A DNA stretch of 64,000 nt, taken from contig JAAVWC010000010.1 in NCBI GenBank assembly GCA_023910675.1, forward strand, positions 62,001 through 126,000, in the 5' to 3' direction. Origin of the DNA: Gemmatimonas sp. GTDB lineage: Bacteria > Gemmatimonadota > Gemmatimonadetes > Gemmatimonadales > Gemmatimonadaceae. How positions within the stretch are numbered: position 1 is the stretch's first letter; every line of letters starts with the position of its first letter. Below the pieces are notes generated by a model. The model was not told the DNA's origin. It worked only from the letters and a program-made list of their open reading frames with translations, and did not search any database. The position numbers were made by a program, and so were the translations under genes. Of the stretch, positions 27,240 through 36,018 are shown piece after piece.

Positions 27240-27404
27240 ATGAAAGGCGGCAAAGGCGGTACCGGGCGCAAGAACTCTTCGTCGCGCCCACCTGACAAAT
27301 CGAAGAATCCGCACGACGGCCCCAAGCGCGGTGCCCCCAAAAAGGACTGGGGCGCCGTCGAGAAAGATCCCTTCGCACCACCCAAGAAAAAGCCGCGCCC
27401 GTAG
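27240..27404 (+). CDS. Small very basic hypothetical protein
   Basis: 54 residues, rich in Lys, Gly and Pro (MKGGKGGTGRKNSSS at the start, PPKKKPRP at the end), disordered in composition. It may bind nucleic acid, but there is no domain to support it. It ends right against the convergent yidB gene (stop 27404, yidB stop 27405). It could be a chance frame in GC-rich DNA. Confidence 0.4.
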   Translation: MKGGKGGTGRKNSSSRPPDKSKNPHDGPKRGAPKKDWGAVEKDPFAPPKKKPRP

Positions 27405-27843
27405 TCACACGGGCACGGCGCGGTGCATCGAAGCGGCGGGCAATCTGCCGCGAATCAGGCCCAGCAGGGAGCGGATCAGCGCTCCGCTGTTTGCCGGCAG
27501 CTGCCCGCCCGGCGTCCGCTGATTCACGATTTCGGGCAGCATCGAGGCGAGGCCGTCCCGCCCTGCGCGGGAGCCACGCCCGTGTGCGACGCCGCAGTCG
27601 CCATGGCCTCGGCGCCAGCACCTGTTCCAGCCGCGCGCCGCTCACCGACGCGTTGGCACCGGTGCCAACCCACGATTGCCCCACGTCGCCCAACCCACCG
27701 GCCTGAAACGTCTGCCCCAGTGCTTCGAGACCGCCTTGCTGCTGCACGAGGTGCAACGCGACCGCCAGTCGCCCCTGATTGCCGCCCTGCCCGCCCAACA
27801 GCGAACCGGCCATATCCCCCACCGCTCCGTCCAACGGTCCCAT
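27405..27843 (-). CDS. YidB/DUF937-family protein, two frameshifts
   Basis: From ATG 27843 the protein reads MGPLDGAVGDMAGSLLGG, then LGDVGQSWVGTGANASVS and LEQVL, the DUF937 core. Frame 1 is then lost near 27617. In the next frame AEAMATAASHTGVAPAQGG continues, and after a second shift near 27555 GLASMLPEIVNQRTPGG leads to a TGA at 27405. All three pieces match the family order (SWIGTGxN, then the QL..VLG helix, then LPxVVDxLTP), so this is one gene carrying two single-base indels. The family is of unknown function; some members associate with envelope or DNA stress regulons. Confidence 0.6.
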
Positions 27844-28102
27844 CGGTTCCTCTCCCAGTTGACTACGGCGCCTGATGCGCCGCGCGCCCCCCCGTGCCGT
27901 CTCCCGCAGCATCGTCTTCCCACGCGCAATGACCTGACGCAACTTGGCCATGCGCACGGCGACATAGAGGCGACAGTTCGGCCGGTGCGGCGGCCGGACT
28001 CGCATCCGGAGCGACGCCGAGACCATCTGCCCCCGGGTTGAGGCGCGCATCCGCGCTCAAGCCGCCGGTACATCATTGAACAGCCTTCTGAGGACTTGAT
28101 CG

Positions 28103-29173
28103 ATGCCATCTCGCGCCAACGCCCGTACGCACCGACTCATTACGCGGGCGGCACTTGCGTTGTTCACTGGAGGTCTCACACTCGCTGAATCAGCGCACGC
28201 CCAATCCGTTGCCCCCGCCCGCTTCGTCGCGCCGGCCGAACCGGCCAACGCCCGCTGGTGGAAAGGCAACACGCACACGCACACCACCAACTCCGACGGC
28301 GATACCCCACCGGAGCCGGTCGCGCGGTGGTACAAGCAACACCAGTACGATTTTCTGGTGCTGTCGGACCACAACGTGTTTACCGATCCCGTCACGCTGG
28401 CGTCGCTCGTCGACTCCACGTTTCTGCTCATTCCGGGCGAAGAGGTCACGACGGCCTTCGGCGCCGCGTCGGTGCACATCAACGCCCTCGATATCACGCG
28501 CGTGATTCCCGCGCCCACGGGACGCTCGCTCCTTGAAACGGTGCAGAACACCATCGACGCCATTCGCGCCGAACGCGCGATTCCGCACATCAATCATCCG
28601 AACTTCCGCTGGAGCATCGATACCACCGTGCTCTGGCGCATGAAGAACGACCGGCTCATCGAGATTCACAACGGTCACCCCATCGTGCACAACGAAGGGG
28701 GCGGCGACAGCCAGGGGATGGAAGATGCGTGGGATGCGTTGCTCACGCGCGGCAAGCGCATCTTCGGCATTGCCGTCGACGACGCTCACCATTTTCAGGG
28801 CGAGTTTGCCCCCGATCGCGCCAATCCCGGGCGCGGGTGGGTCGTGGTACGCACCCCGTCGCTGAGCAGACGCGCCATCGTCGAGGCGCTCGACGCCGGG
28901 CACTTCTACGCCAGCAACGGCCCTGTCCTGCGTGCGGTGCGCGCCACGGAGACGGCGCTCACCGTCCAAATTCAGCGCGAGGGCGACTTCAAATACACCA
29001 CTCAGTTCATCGGCCCCCACGGGCGTCTGCTGGGCACTGACAAGTCGCTCACCCCGACGTACACGCTGCGCGGGGACGAATCGTACGTGCGAGCGCGAAT
29101 CATCGATTCGGCCGGCCGGGTGGCGTGGGTCCAGCCGGTCTTCACGACGCGTTTCGTAGAACGCCACCCGTAA
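28103..29173 (+). CDS. Exported PHP-domain phosphoesterase-like protein
   Basis: 356 residues with a signal peptide (ALALFTGGLTLAESAHAQS). The mature part opens with the metal-binding PHP motif WWKGNTHTHTTNSDGD, followed by FLVLSDHNVF, LIPGEEVTT, IPHINHPNF and GIAVDDAHHF, all ligands of the PHP trinuclear metal site. The C-terminal ~80 residues form a beta domain. CehA-like exported PHP proteins hydrolyse phosphate esters or related bonds; the substrate is unknown. It is followed 75 bp later by the S9 peptidase on the same strand. Confidence 0.8.
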   Translation: MPSRANARTHRLITRAALALFTGGLTLAESAHAQSVAPARFVAPAEPANARWWKGNTHTHTTNSDGDTPPEPVARWYKQHQYDFLVLSDHNVFTDPVTLASLVDSTFLLIPGEEVTTAFGAASVHINALDITRVIPAPTGRSLLETVQNTIDAIRAERAIPHINHPNFRWSIDTTVLWRMKNDRLIEIHNGHPIVHNEGGGDSQGMEDAWDALLTRGKRIFGIAVDDAHHFQGEFAPDRANPGRGWVVVRTPSLSRRAIVEALDAGHFYASNGPVLRAVRATETALTVQIQREGDFKYTTQFIGPHGRLLGTDKSLTPTYTLRGDESYVRARIIDSAGRVAWVQPVFTTRFVERHP

Positions 29174-29215
29174 AGGGCGTCGAGTCTCAACGGGGCGCGC
29201 CGACAAAGAGTATTT

Positions 29216-29233
29216 AGGGTGGCATCTCACCCT
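29216..29233 (+). promoter_or_regulatory. Small hairpin abutting the ribosome site of the S9 peptidase gene
   Basis: AGGGTG (29216-29221) and CACCCT (29228-29233) form a six-base stem with a six-base loop that ends two bases before the strong Shine-Dalgarno GGAGG (29236-29240). The ATG is at 29249. Such a stem next to the ribosome site could affect initiation; this is only inferred. Confidence 0.35.
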
Positions 29234-29248
29234 CCGGAGGCTTGTTTC

Positions 29249-31888
29249 ATGTCATTCCCTCACCGCCGCCTCGTCAGTGCGCTGATGCTGCTTGGCGCGG
29301 CGACGTCGACCCTCGGCGCGCAGAACAACCCGCAGGCCAGCCAGCCCGACGAAAACCGGGTGGTGAAGGCCAACTGGGCGCTCGCCAACCGCTTCTCGGC
29401 GGCCGCGACGCGCAGCATCACCTACACGTTCGGTGTCCAGCCGCGCTTCCTCGGCAAGTCCGACACCATGTACTACAACTGGCGCGACCGGAACGGCTCG
29501 CGCTTCATGTTGTATGTGCCGTCGCCGAGTGGCGGCACCAAGCGTCCGCTGTTCGATGTGAGCAAGCTGGCCGAACAGCTCACACTGCTCAGCAAGAAGC
29601 CGTACGACGCGACGAACCTCCCGTTCCAGACCATCACGTTCCTCAAGAACCACAAGGCCTTCCGCTTCACCACCGACAGCACCCGGTACGAGTGGACCCT
29701 GGCCACCGAACAACTCAAGTCGCTTGGCCGTGTCGTGCGCAACGCGCCGCCGCCGGATGACGAAGAGCGTGAGACGGGCGGTGGGTTTGGCGGTGGCGGT
29801 GGCGGTGGCGGTGGATTCGGTGGCGGCGGCGGTCGCGAGTTCCGGAATTTCTCACCCGACAGCACTGTCTTCGTCTTCGCGCGCGATCATAATCTGTTTC
29901 TGGTAGACGTGAAGAAGGCGTACACGACGAAGATCAGTAATGACGGCGTCGAGGACTCTTCGTTTGGCGCGCGCGACACGACGGAAAACCGTCGTCAGCT
30001 GAACGCCTTGAGCGGTGGTGGCGGGCAGAACCAGGGCGACGACGACGAGCAGGACGACGTCAACAGCCGCGAGATGCGGGTGCGTGCGAACGTCATCTGG
30101 TCGCCCGACTCCAAGAGCTTCGCCATCGTACGCCGCGATCAGCGGAAGGTGAAAGACCTGTTCCTCGTGAACGTGCTCGCCAACCCGCGCCCCGTGCTGC
30201 TGCACTACAAGTACACGATGCCGGGCGAAGAGAACGTGACGCAGTCCGAGTTGTGGGTGTACCGTCGCGGCGATGCGGCGGTCAAGCAGATCAACGTGCG
30301 CAAGTGGAAGGACCAGTCCATCCAGGATGTGCACTGGCCGATCAGTGGTGACAAGCTGCGCATCGTGCGGCGCGACCGACCGCAGCGCACGGTCGACTTC
30401 ATCGAAATCGACCTCGCCAGCGGCGGCATCAAGACGCTGCTCGCCGATGCCATCGAAGGGGCCGCGCTTGAGCCCAAGCCCGTGCGCTACCTCAAGAAGG
30501 GGGGCGATTTCCTCTGGTGGTCGCAGAAGACCGGATGGGGCATGTTCTACGTGTATGGCTTCGATGGTGGCGAGAAGATGCCGCTCACCACGGGTCAGTG
30601 GAACGTGAACTCGCTCGTGAAGATCGACTCCACCACGCAGCAGGTGTGGGTTTCCGGTCAGGGCCGCGAACCCGGCGAGCAGCTGTACCAGACGCACCTG
30701 TATCGCGTGAACGGCAACGGCACGGGCCTCATGCTGCTCGACGCCGGCGATGCCCATCATGCCCTCACGCTCGGCGAGAACGGCACGCCCAGCGTGGTGT
30801 CGCCGTCGGGACGCTACGTGTACGACACGTACTCCAAGATGGATCAGGCGCCGGTGAGCGTCGTGCGCGATGGCCTGACGGGTCGCGTGCTCACGAAGCT
30901 CGAAGAGATGGACCTGTCGAAGCTCACGGAAGTGGGCTTCAAGTTCGCGAGCACGTTTACCGTGAAGGCGGCGGACGGCGTGACGGAACTGTACGGCAAC
31001 ATGTGGAAGCCGTTCGATTTCGACAGCACGAAGAAGTACCCGGTCATCACCTACGTGTACCCGGGTCCGCAGACGGAAGCGTTCACGACCGGCTTCAGCG
31101 TTCGCACGCCGCTCATGCAGCTCGCGCAGCTGGGCTTCATCGTGGTGGAAGTCGGCCACCGAGGCGGCTCGCCGCTGCGTTCACTCGCGTACCACCGCTA
31201 CGGGTATGGCAACCTTCGCGACTACGCGCTCGCCGACAAGAAGTCGGCGCTCGAGCAGCTCGCGGCGCGCCATGCGTTCATGGACATCGACAAGGTCGGT
31301 ATCTTCGGCCACTCGGGTGGTGGCTTCATGACGGCGGCCGCCATGCTGCTGCCGCCGTACAACGAGTTCTTCAAGGTGGGCTGGTCGGAATCGGGCAACC
31401 ACGACAACAACATCTACAACCAGAACTGGAGTGAGTGGAACCACGGGGTGAAGGTTGTGGCCAAGGCCGACAGCGCCCGTGGGGGTGCGGCGCGCGGTGC
31501 CGCTGCCGCGGGTGCCGCGCAGCGTCGCGGCGGACCGGGGGCTGGCAACGGCGCCACCGCCTCACGGGAAGTGGTGCAGGACTCGACGAACTACGACAAC
31601 ATACGCTTCGAGATCCGCGTCCCCACCAACGACGAGCTGGCCGGCAACCTCAAGGGCAACCTGGCGCTCATCACCGGTGACCTCGACAACAACGTGCACC
31701 CGGGCGGCACCATCCGTCTGGCCAATGCGCTCATCAAGGCCAACAAGCGCTTCGACTTCTACGTCTATCCGGGCGAACCGCACGGCTACCGTGGCGCCGT
31801 GGGCACGTACAATCAGCGCATGCTCATGGAATATTTCGCCGAGCACCTGATGGGCGATTACTACCGCGGCAACAGCGACATCAAGTAA
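29249..31888 (+). CDS. Secreted S9-family (DPP-IV-like) serine peptidase
   Basis: 879 residues. A signal peptide (LMLLGAATSTLGAQN) is followed by an N-terminal beta-propeller region (DSTVFVFARDHNLFLVDV, VIWSPDSKSFAIVRRD) and an alpha/beta hydrolase domain with the triad: Ser in IFGHSGGGFMT, Asp in LDNNVHPGG, His in GEPHGYRG. The enzyme removes dipeptides from peptide N-termini outside the cytoplasm. Two low-complexity inserts stand out: a Gly-only loop after residue ~180 (FGGGGGGGGGFGGGG) and an Ala/Gly-rich loop near the active site (RGAAAAGAAQRRGG). ATG 29249 is set by a GGAGG ribosome site nine bases upstream. Confidence 0.9.
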   Translation: MSFPHRRLVSALMLLGAATSTLGAQNNPQASQPDENRVVKANWALANRFSAAATRSITYTFGVQPRFLGKSDTMYYNWRDRNGSRFMLYVPSPSGGTKRPLFDVSKLAEQLTLLSKKPYDATNLPFQTITFLKNHKAFRFTTDSTRYEWTLATEQLKSLGRVVRNAPPPDDEERETGGGFGGGGGGGGGFGGGGGREFRNFSPDSTVFVFARDHNLFLVDVKKAYTTKISNDGVEDSSFGARDTTENRRQLNALSGGGGQNQGDDDEQDDVNSREMRVRANVIWSPDSKSFAIVRRDQRKVKDLFLVNVLANPRPVLLHYKYTMPGEENVTQSELWVYRRGDAAVKQINVRKWKDQSIQDVHWPISGDKLRIVRRDRPQRTVDFIEIDLASGGIKTLLADAIEGAALEPKPVRYLKKGGDFLWWSQKTGWGMFYVYGFDGGEKMPLTTGQWNVNSLVKIDSTTQQVWVSGQGREPGEQLYQTHLYRVNGNGTGLMLLDAGDAHHALTLGENGTPSVVSPSGRYVYDTYSKMDQAPVSVVRDGLTGRVLTKLEEMDLSKLTEVGFKFASTFTVKAADGVTELYGNMWKPFDFDSTKKYPVITYVYPGPQTEAFTTGFSVRTPLMQLAQLGFIVVEVGHRGGSPLRSLAYHRYGYGNLRDYALADKKSALEQLAARHAFMDIDKVGIFGHSGGGFMTAAAMLLPPYNEFFKVGWSESGNHDNNIYNQNWSEWNHGVKVVAKADSARGGAARGAAAAGAAQRRGGPGAGNGATASREVVQDSTNYDNIRFEIRVPTNDELAGNLKGNLALITGDLDNNVHPGGTIRLANALIKANKRFDFYVYPGEPHGYRGAVGTYNQRMLMEYFAEHLMGDYYRGNSDIK

Positions 31889-31919
31889 CGCAGTTGTCAC
31901 TGAATCCCGGAACGTCAGT

Positions 31920-32021
31920 CAGAAAGGGGTCAGAGTCAAAAAGGTCAAAAAGGGGTCAGAGTCGTTGAAAGTTCAACGACTCTGACCCCTTTTTGACCTT
32001 TTTGACTCTGACCCCTTTCTG
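31920..32021. repeat. Perfect palindrome, 50-bp arms, GGGGTCAGAGTC subrepeats
   Basis: The arms 31920-31969 and 31972-32021 are fully complementary with a two-base centre. Each arm holds the 12-mer GGGGTCAGAGTC twice, separated by an AAAAAGGTCAAAAA spacer. It follows the S9 peptidase stop by 31 bp and separates it from the convergent Cys-rich gene, so it may act as a two-way terminator; the U-rich outer arms fit that. Similar GGGGTCAGAGTC strings occur in hairpins of other bacterial genomes, but I cannot verify a family here. Confidence 0.85.
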
Positions 32022-32107
32022 CTGAAACCTTCGACTGACCACTGACCACCCCCAAACCGTACGGGTCGTCAGTGGTCAACTCGAGTTGCCGGTGGCCAGT
32101 CCGACGT

Positions 32108-32782
32108 TCAGTCGAGCACGGGTAGCGCGCGCAAACGACCGCCGGACACATTCACGCCGTCGCGATGCGCGACGAAGACGCCAACCGTGTGTGGCGTTGC
32201 GGCATCGACCGCCACTTGCAAACCCGTGCACAGATAGCTGTTGCAGATGGCGCTGCGCATATCGCGTGGGAGCGTGCATCCCTGCAGCCCCTGATACACA
32301 CACCCGGGATGCAGCGCGCGCTCAGGCAGGTATGCGAGATACGCCTGCACGATCTCGTCGTCCGTAAGGCACGGATGCGCCGCCGCAAATTCGCGCATCG
32401 TGCGCACGCGCAGAAAAGCATGCTCACGTCCCGCGGCGCAGCACGCCCCCTGGCAGGCACTGCACACGGCAATCACCACGCGCGTTTGGGACGTCCCGAG
32501 CGGCGCCGGCTGCTCGATGAACCCGTCATCCTGCTCGGGGCCCGTCTGCCGCATGGTAAGGAGCAGCTCGCGGATACGCTGTGCCAGCATCGCATGACGG
32601 CGCGCGGCGGTGCGACGCATGCGGGCACCGTTGCGTGGGACCAACGCCACCGGCACCGTCTCTGCGGTATGCGTCGCTCGACCGTCGCTGACCACAGCCT
32701 GATCGCGGGCCTCGGCAACCGTACGTTGCATCTGCCGCAGCAGATCACGAGCGGCCCGATGGCCGGTGGGTACCGAAGTCAT
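32108..32782 (-). CDS. YkgJ-like cysteine-cluster protein
   Basis: 224 residues. The C-terminal half has the metal-chelating pattern CSACQGACC (CxxCxxxCC) followed by PGCVYQGLQGC and SAICNSYLC, eight or more Cys in all, as in YkgJ/UPF0153 proteins that bind zinc or iron. The N-terminal ~90 residues are Arg/Ala-rich and probably helical (RAARDLLRQMQRTVAEARDQ). Cytosolic, function unknown for the family. It is convergent with the S9 peptidase gene across the palindrome. Confidence 0.72.
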   Translation of the reverse strand: MTSVPTGHRAARDLLRQMQRTVAEARDQAVVSDGRATHTAETVPVALVPRNGARMRRTAARRHAMLAQRIRELLLTMRQTGPEQDDGFIEQPAPLGTSQTRVVIAVCSACQGACCAAGREHAFLRVRTMREFAAAHPCLTDDEIVQAYLAYLPERALHPGCVYQGLQGCTLPRDMRSAICNSYLCTGLQVAVDAATPHTVGVFVAHRDGVNVSGGRLRALPVLD

Positions 32783-32834
32783 TGCCGCAATCTATACAAC
32801 GAAGACGAGCGCATACGCGATGCGCAGAAACTGA

Positions 32835-32866
32835 ACGGGCCACCGGTCCGAAGACTGGTGGCCCGT
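32835..32866 (-). terminator. Rho-independent terminator of cspA
   Basis: ACGGGCCACC (32835-32844) pairs with GGTGGCCCGT (32857-32866). Read on the minus strand the stem closes on a stable TTCG-type loop and is followed by TTCAGTTTCTG. It lies 24 bp after the cspA stop. Confidence 0.75.
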
Positions 32867-32890
32867 TGCGAGTTCGCTGAAGCTGCGGAA

Positions 32891-33103
32891 TTAACCGCGG
32901 AGCTTCGTGACCTGCTCGGCCGCGGGGCCCTTCTGGCCCTGCACGATGTCGAATTCGACACGCTCGCCTTCGGCCAGCGTGCGGAAACCGCCGCCCTGGA
33001 TGGCCGAATGGTGAACGAAGCAATCCTTCGAGCCGTCATCGGGCGTAATGAAGCCAAAGCCCTTGGCGTCGTTGAACCACTTCACCTTGCCGGTCGTACG
33101 CAT
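32891..33103 (-). CDS. cspA: Cold shock protein, CspA family
   Basis: 70 residues, a complete CSD fold with RNP1 KGFGFITPD and RNP2-type CFVHHSAIQ, plus the opening [14 protein letters not shown]. It binds single-stranded RNA and DNA as a chaperone in the cytoplasm. A ribosome site (AGGAG) lies seven bases before ATG 33103. The ~250 bp upstream hold no gene and may include a long leader, as is usual for cold-shock genes; no thermosensor structure could be confirmed by eye. A strong terminator follows. Confidence 0.95.
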   Translation of the reverse strand: MRTTGKVKWFNDAKGFGFITPDDGSKDCFVHHSAIQGGGFRTLAEGERVEFDIVQGQKGPAAEQVTKLRG

Positions 33104-33351
33104 GGCACTACTCCTGTGTTGTTGCTGGGTGTTCGGAGTCCGGCCCTGCCGTACGCACCGAGCACTCGTGTTGATTCGCGGACCGTTCCCCCGCGCGGGT
33201 TAGCAATCGTCGTGCAACGTTTGCCAAGCATCGTTTCTCGATGGACTCCCACGAAAAAGGGACCCGCACGTCACCAGGTCCCCGAAGTCGCCTGCTCCTG
33301 CGTTCCCGCGCCGTGGCGCGCCCATCATGATCTGAGTGCTGCAAGACGTTA

Positions 33352-33680
33352 GTGCGGACGGATCACACCGTCAATACTGAAATTTCGGGACGACCCGTCA
33401 CGCTCACGTCACACTCGCCAGGGGGACGACTGGACGTCCGGACAGGGCACCGGCTTCCCACCATGGCCCGCGGCGAGCGCGTGCCCATTGCCGTCATTCT
33501 GCACGGTGGATGCTGGATTGCACCGTTTGCCACATTGCGAAACACGGCGTCGCTGGCGGACAGCTGGCGCTCTGGCTGGCCGGTCGGCCCTCCTTTCCTG
33601 CGGGCAGTGCGCTGGCCGGTGGCATACCATTGCCGGTGCGCGGCGTCGGCATGCTGCTGGGTGGCCCGCCGGCGACGCGA
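33352..33680 (+). pseudogene. Remnant of an alpha/beta hydrolase gene with an internal deletion
   Basis: The frame from 33352 encodes EISGRPVTLTSH and VPIAVILHGGCWIAPFATLR, the N-terminal oxyanion-hole part of an esterase (HGGCW). At about 33560 it jumps into another frame reading GGQLALWLAGRPSFPAGS and IPLPVRGVGMLLGG, which belongs just after the nucleophile elbow of the same enzyme family. About 70 residues, including the catalytic Ser loop, are missing, and the C-terminal part and the rest of the triad are gone. The junction GCTGGCGGACAG suggests deletion at a short repeat. The following 160 bp to the next gene show nothing recognisable except its ribosome site. Confidence 0.6.
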
Positions 33681-33840
33681 CCATCGGGCTCACCCTCGCG
33701 GCCGTTGGGCGCTCTCCCAGACGGCCCCAGCCACCTGCCGTGCCCTCCTTGTTACGAACGTCACCAAACACGGGCTTTACAGCGCCACGTTCCGGCGGCA
33801 ACGTCCAAGGCAGGTCCACCAGTCAATCAGGAGTCGCGCC

Positions 33841-34017
33841 ATGAAGGACAGCCAGCTCAAGTCCCTGCTCAAGAAGACGCAGGCCAAGGCCGCACAGGTC
33901 AAGAAGCCCACCAAGCAGGCCTACGACCCCACCCTGCAAGCCACGCGCAGTGCCGTCGAAGCCGATGACTCCGACGCCAAGGAAATCTTCAAGGAAATGA
34001 AGCGCCGCGAATTCTGA
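33841..34017 (+). CDS. Small charged hypothetical protein
   Basis: 58 residues, MKDSQLKSLLKKTQAK at the start and EIFKEMKRREF at the end; Lys-rich helix first, acidic centre (AVEADDSDAKE), no membrane helix. TCAGGAG eight bases before ATG 33841 is a good ribosome site. The family is not recognised. It is probably cytosolic and may bind nucleic acid, which is a guess from charge only. Confidence 0.6.
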   Translation: MKDSQLKSLLKKTQAKAAQVKKPTKQAYDPTLQATRSAVEADDSDAKEIFKEMKRREF

Positions 34018-34073
34018 TGGCGCCGCGGCACGGGCGCGAAACCTGATCCAGCCCACCGGCCGTAGATAGCGGC

Positions 34074-35957
34074 GTGACCGATACGCGCTCCGCCTCCGAT
34101 CCATCGTTTCTCGCCCTGCAGGCCGCCGTTGCCGGACGCTTTTCTCTCGAAAGCGAACTCGGTCGGGGCGGCATGGGTATTGTGTATCTCGCGCGTGATG
34201 TCATCCTCGAGCGCCCCGTGGCCATCAAGCTCCTGGCCCCGGCCCTGGCCAGCCGCGACGACATGCGCCGCCGTTTTCTCCGGGAAGCGCGACTCGCGGC
34301 ACAATGCTTTCACCCGCACATCGTGCCCATCCACGAGGTCGCCGAAGACGGCGCCCTCGCGTGGTTCGTCATGGGCTATGTGCACGGCGAAACGCTCGCC
34401 GACCGGTTGCGACGCGTGGGGACGCTCTCTGCCGAGCAGATCCGACGCATCGGCAGTGAAGTCGGGTGGGCGCTGTCGTACGCGCACGAACGCGGTGTCA
34501 TTCATCGCGACGTCAAGCCCGATAACATTCTTCTCGAACATGGCACAGACCGCGCACTCATTGCCGACTTCGGTATTGCGGTGGGCGGTGACGTTTCGGC
34601 GAGTGGCAACGACGTCGCCGGCACCACGCGCTTCATGGCCCCCGAGCAGGCACTCGGCGAACGCCTCGATGGCCGCGCCGATCTCTACGCACTTGGCGTG
34701 ACGCTCTATCTCGCCGCGACCGGCACCTACCCGTACAACGGCGCCAACGTCATCGCCCTCGTGGCGGAGCCCCATGCCGTGCATCCGCTGTCGTTGCGCG
34801 AGCGCGCCCACTCGCTGCCGCCGACGCTCGCCGATACGATTGAGCGATGTCTCGCCGTACGCGCCAGCGATCGCTATGACAGCGCCGCCGCCTTCGTCGC
34901 CGCGCTCGCACGCTCTCCCGACGGGGGCGAGCTCCCCGTTGAGGCGCGGCAAGTGCGCGGAGGGGCCGTGAGTACCATGTCGCTGATGGACTGGTTCGTT
35001 GCGCTGGCCCTGACCTCGTTCTTTTGGGTGGCCGGCGAGGACGCTCGTACCCTGGGACGGGCCATCATGAGTGGCCTTGCCCAAGCGATACTCACCATGT
35101 TCGGTACAGCGGTAGCGCTTCGTGGCGGCGAAACATTGCTCGCCGCGCGGCGCGCGCTCAAACAGGGCGTCCGCCCAGACGACGTGGCCAATGCGCTCGC
35201 CCCACCGCCGGCCGAACCATTCATGCCGGTGGGTCCGCTCAAACAGGTGGCGCTGCTGGGGACTGGCTTTACGCTCGCCCTGCTGCAGGCACAGGTGGAT
35301 ACCCTGGGGTTGCCCAGCATGATCGAGCTGGCCGGACACCTCCTCACGTGGATAGCCCCACCGCTCTTGATTCACCGGGCCATCACCGGCATGCGCAACA
35401 GCTCCGGGCAGTCCAGCTGGTTCTACGCATTTGTGCGCCAACCGCTGGCCGCGCGTGTGGTTCGGTGGCTCGGCGGCGCACGTGCGCCCGAACGCACGCG
35501 GGCCGTGCCCGCCAACGCGCCAACAGAACTCCTCCTCGATCGCGCTGCACACGACATCTTTGCGCGCCTGCCGCAGGCCGTGCAACACGACCTCGCCGCT
35601 GTGCCCGCCGCGGCCGAGGCGCTCGCCGGCGAGGCGGTCGTCCTGCGGACGCGCGCCGACGCATTGTCCGGTGAGCAGCGTGTGCTTCGGCGCGCCCCCA
35701 GCGATGACACCGACGCGCAGAGACGCCTGACCGCATTGCAGGCGAAGCATGCGCAGGTACGCGCGCGCCTCGGCACGACCATCGCCGCGCTCGAGGCGAT
35801 CCGCCTCGACTTATTGCGTCTCGAGGCGTCGCAGACCGTACCCGGCAATCTCACCGACCAGCTGGATGTGGTGCGGGAACTCCAGCATCGGGTCGACGCC
35901 AACGCCGAAGTCCGTCGCCTGTTGCAGCCGCTGTGCCCGGAACCGACGCCGGTCTAG
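34074..35957 (+). CDS. Membrane Ser/Thr protein kinase (Hanks type)
   Basis: 627 residues from GTG 34074. The kinase domain is complete: P-loop GRGGMG (30-35), VAIKLL with Lys52, Glu72 in REARLA, catalytic loop HRDVKPDN (144-151), DFG (165-167) and APEQALGERLDGRADLYALG. After residue ~300 comes a membrane part with several hydrophobic helices (WFVALALTSFFWVAGED, GLAQAILTMFGTAVAL, ALLGTGFTLALLQAQ, LAGHLLTWIAPPLLI), then a Leu/Ala-rich coiled-coil tail (TALQAKHAQVRARLGTTIAA). This layout, cytosolic kinase plus multi-helix membrane anchor, differs from the single-helix PASTA kinases. Targets are unknown. Confidence 0.88.
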   Translation: MTDTRSASDPSFLALQAAVAGRFSLESELGRGGMGIVYLARDVILERPVAIKLLAPALASRDDMRRRFLREARLAAQCFHPHIVPIHEVAEDGALAWFVMGYVHGETLADRLRRVGTLSAEQIRRIGSEVGWALSYAHERGVIHRDVKPDNILLEHGTDRALIADFGIAVGGDVSASGNDVAGTTRFMAPEQALGERLDGRADLYALGVTLYLAATGTYPYNGANVIALVAEPHAVHPLSLRERAHSLPPTLADTIERCLAVRASDRYDSAAAFVAALARSPDGGELPVEARQVRGGAVSTMSLMDWFVALALTSFFWVAGEDARTLGRAIMSGLAQAILTMFGTAVALRGGETLLAARRALKQGVRPDDVANALAPPPAEPFMPVGPLKQVALLGTGFTLALLQAQVDTLGLPSMIELAGHLLTWIAPPLLIHRAITGMRNSSGQSSWFYAFVRQPLAARVVRWLGGARAPERTRAVPANAPTELLLDRAAHDIFARLPQAVQHDLAAVPAAAEALAGEAVVLRTRADALSGEQRVLRRAPSDDTDAQRRLTALQAKHAQVRARLGTTIAALEAIRLDLLRLEASQTVPGNLTDQLDVVRELQHRVDANAEVRRLLQPLCPEPTPV

Positions 35958-36018
35958 CCCGTACACGCAGCACGCCCCGCAGGCACCCCAAGCGCACGCG
36001 CCGGAAGTAGATTGCAGC

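Noticed and set aside
27844-28102. A small Arg-rich gene upstream of yidB on the minus strand
   Set aside because: Frames here are Arg/Pro-rich without ribosome site or known domain; nothing convincing is seen in this gap.
33104-33351. Cold-shock RNA thermosensor in the cspA leader
   Set aside because: A long gene-free leader is present but I could not define a conserved structure by eye, so it is not listed as a feature.
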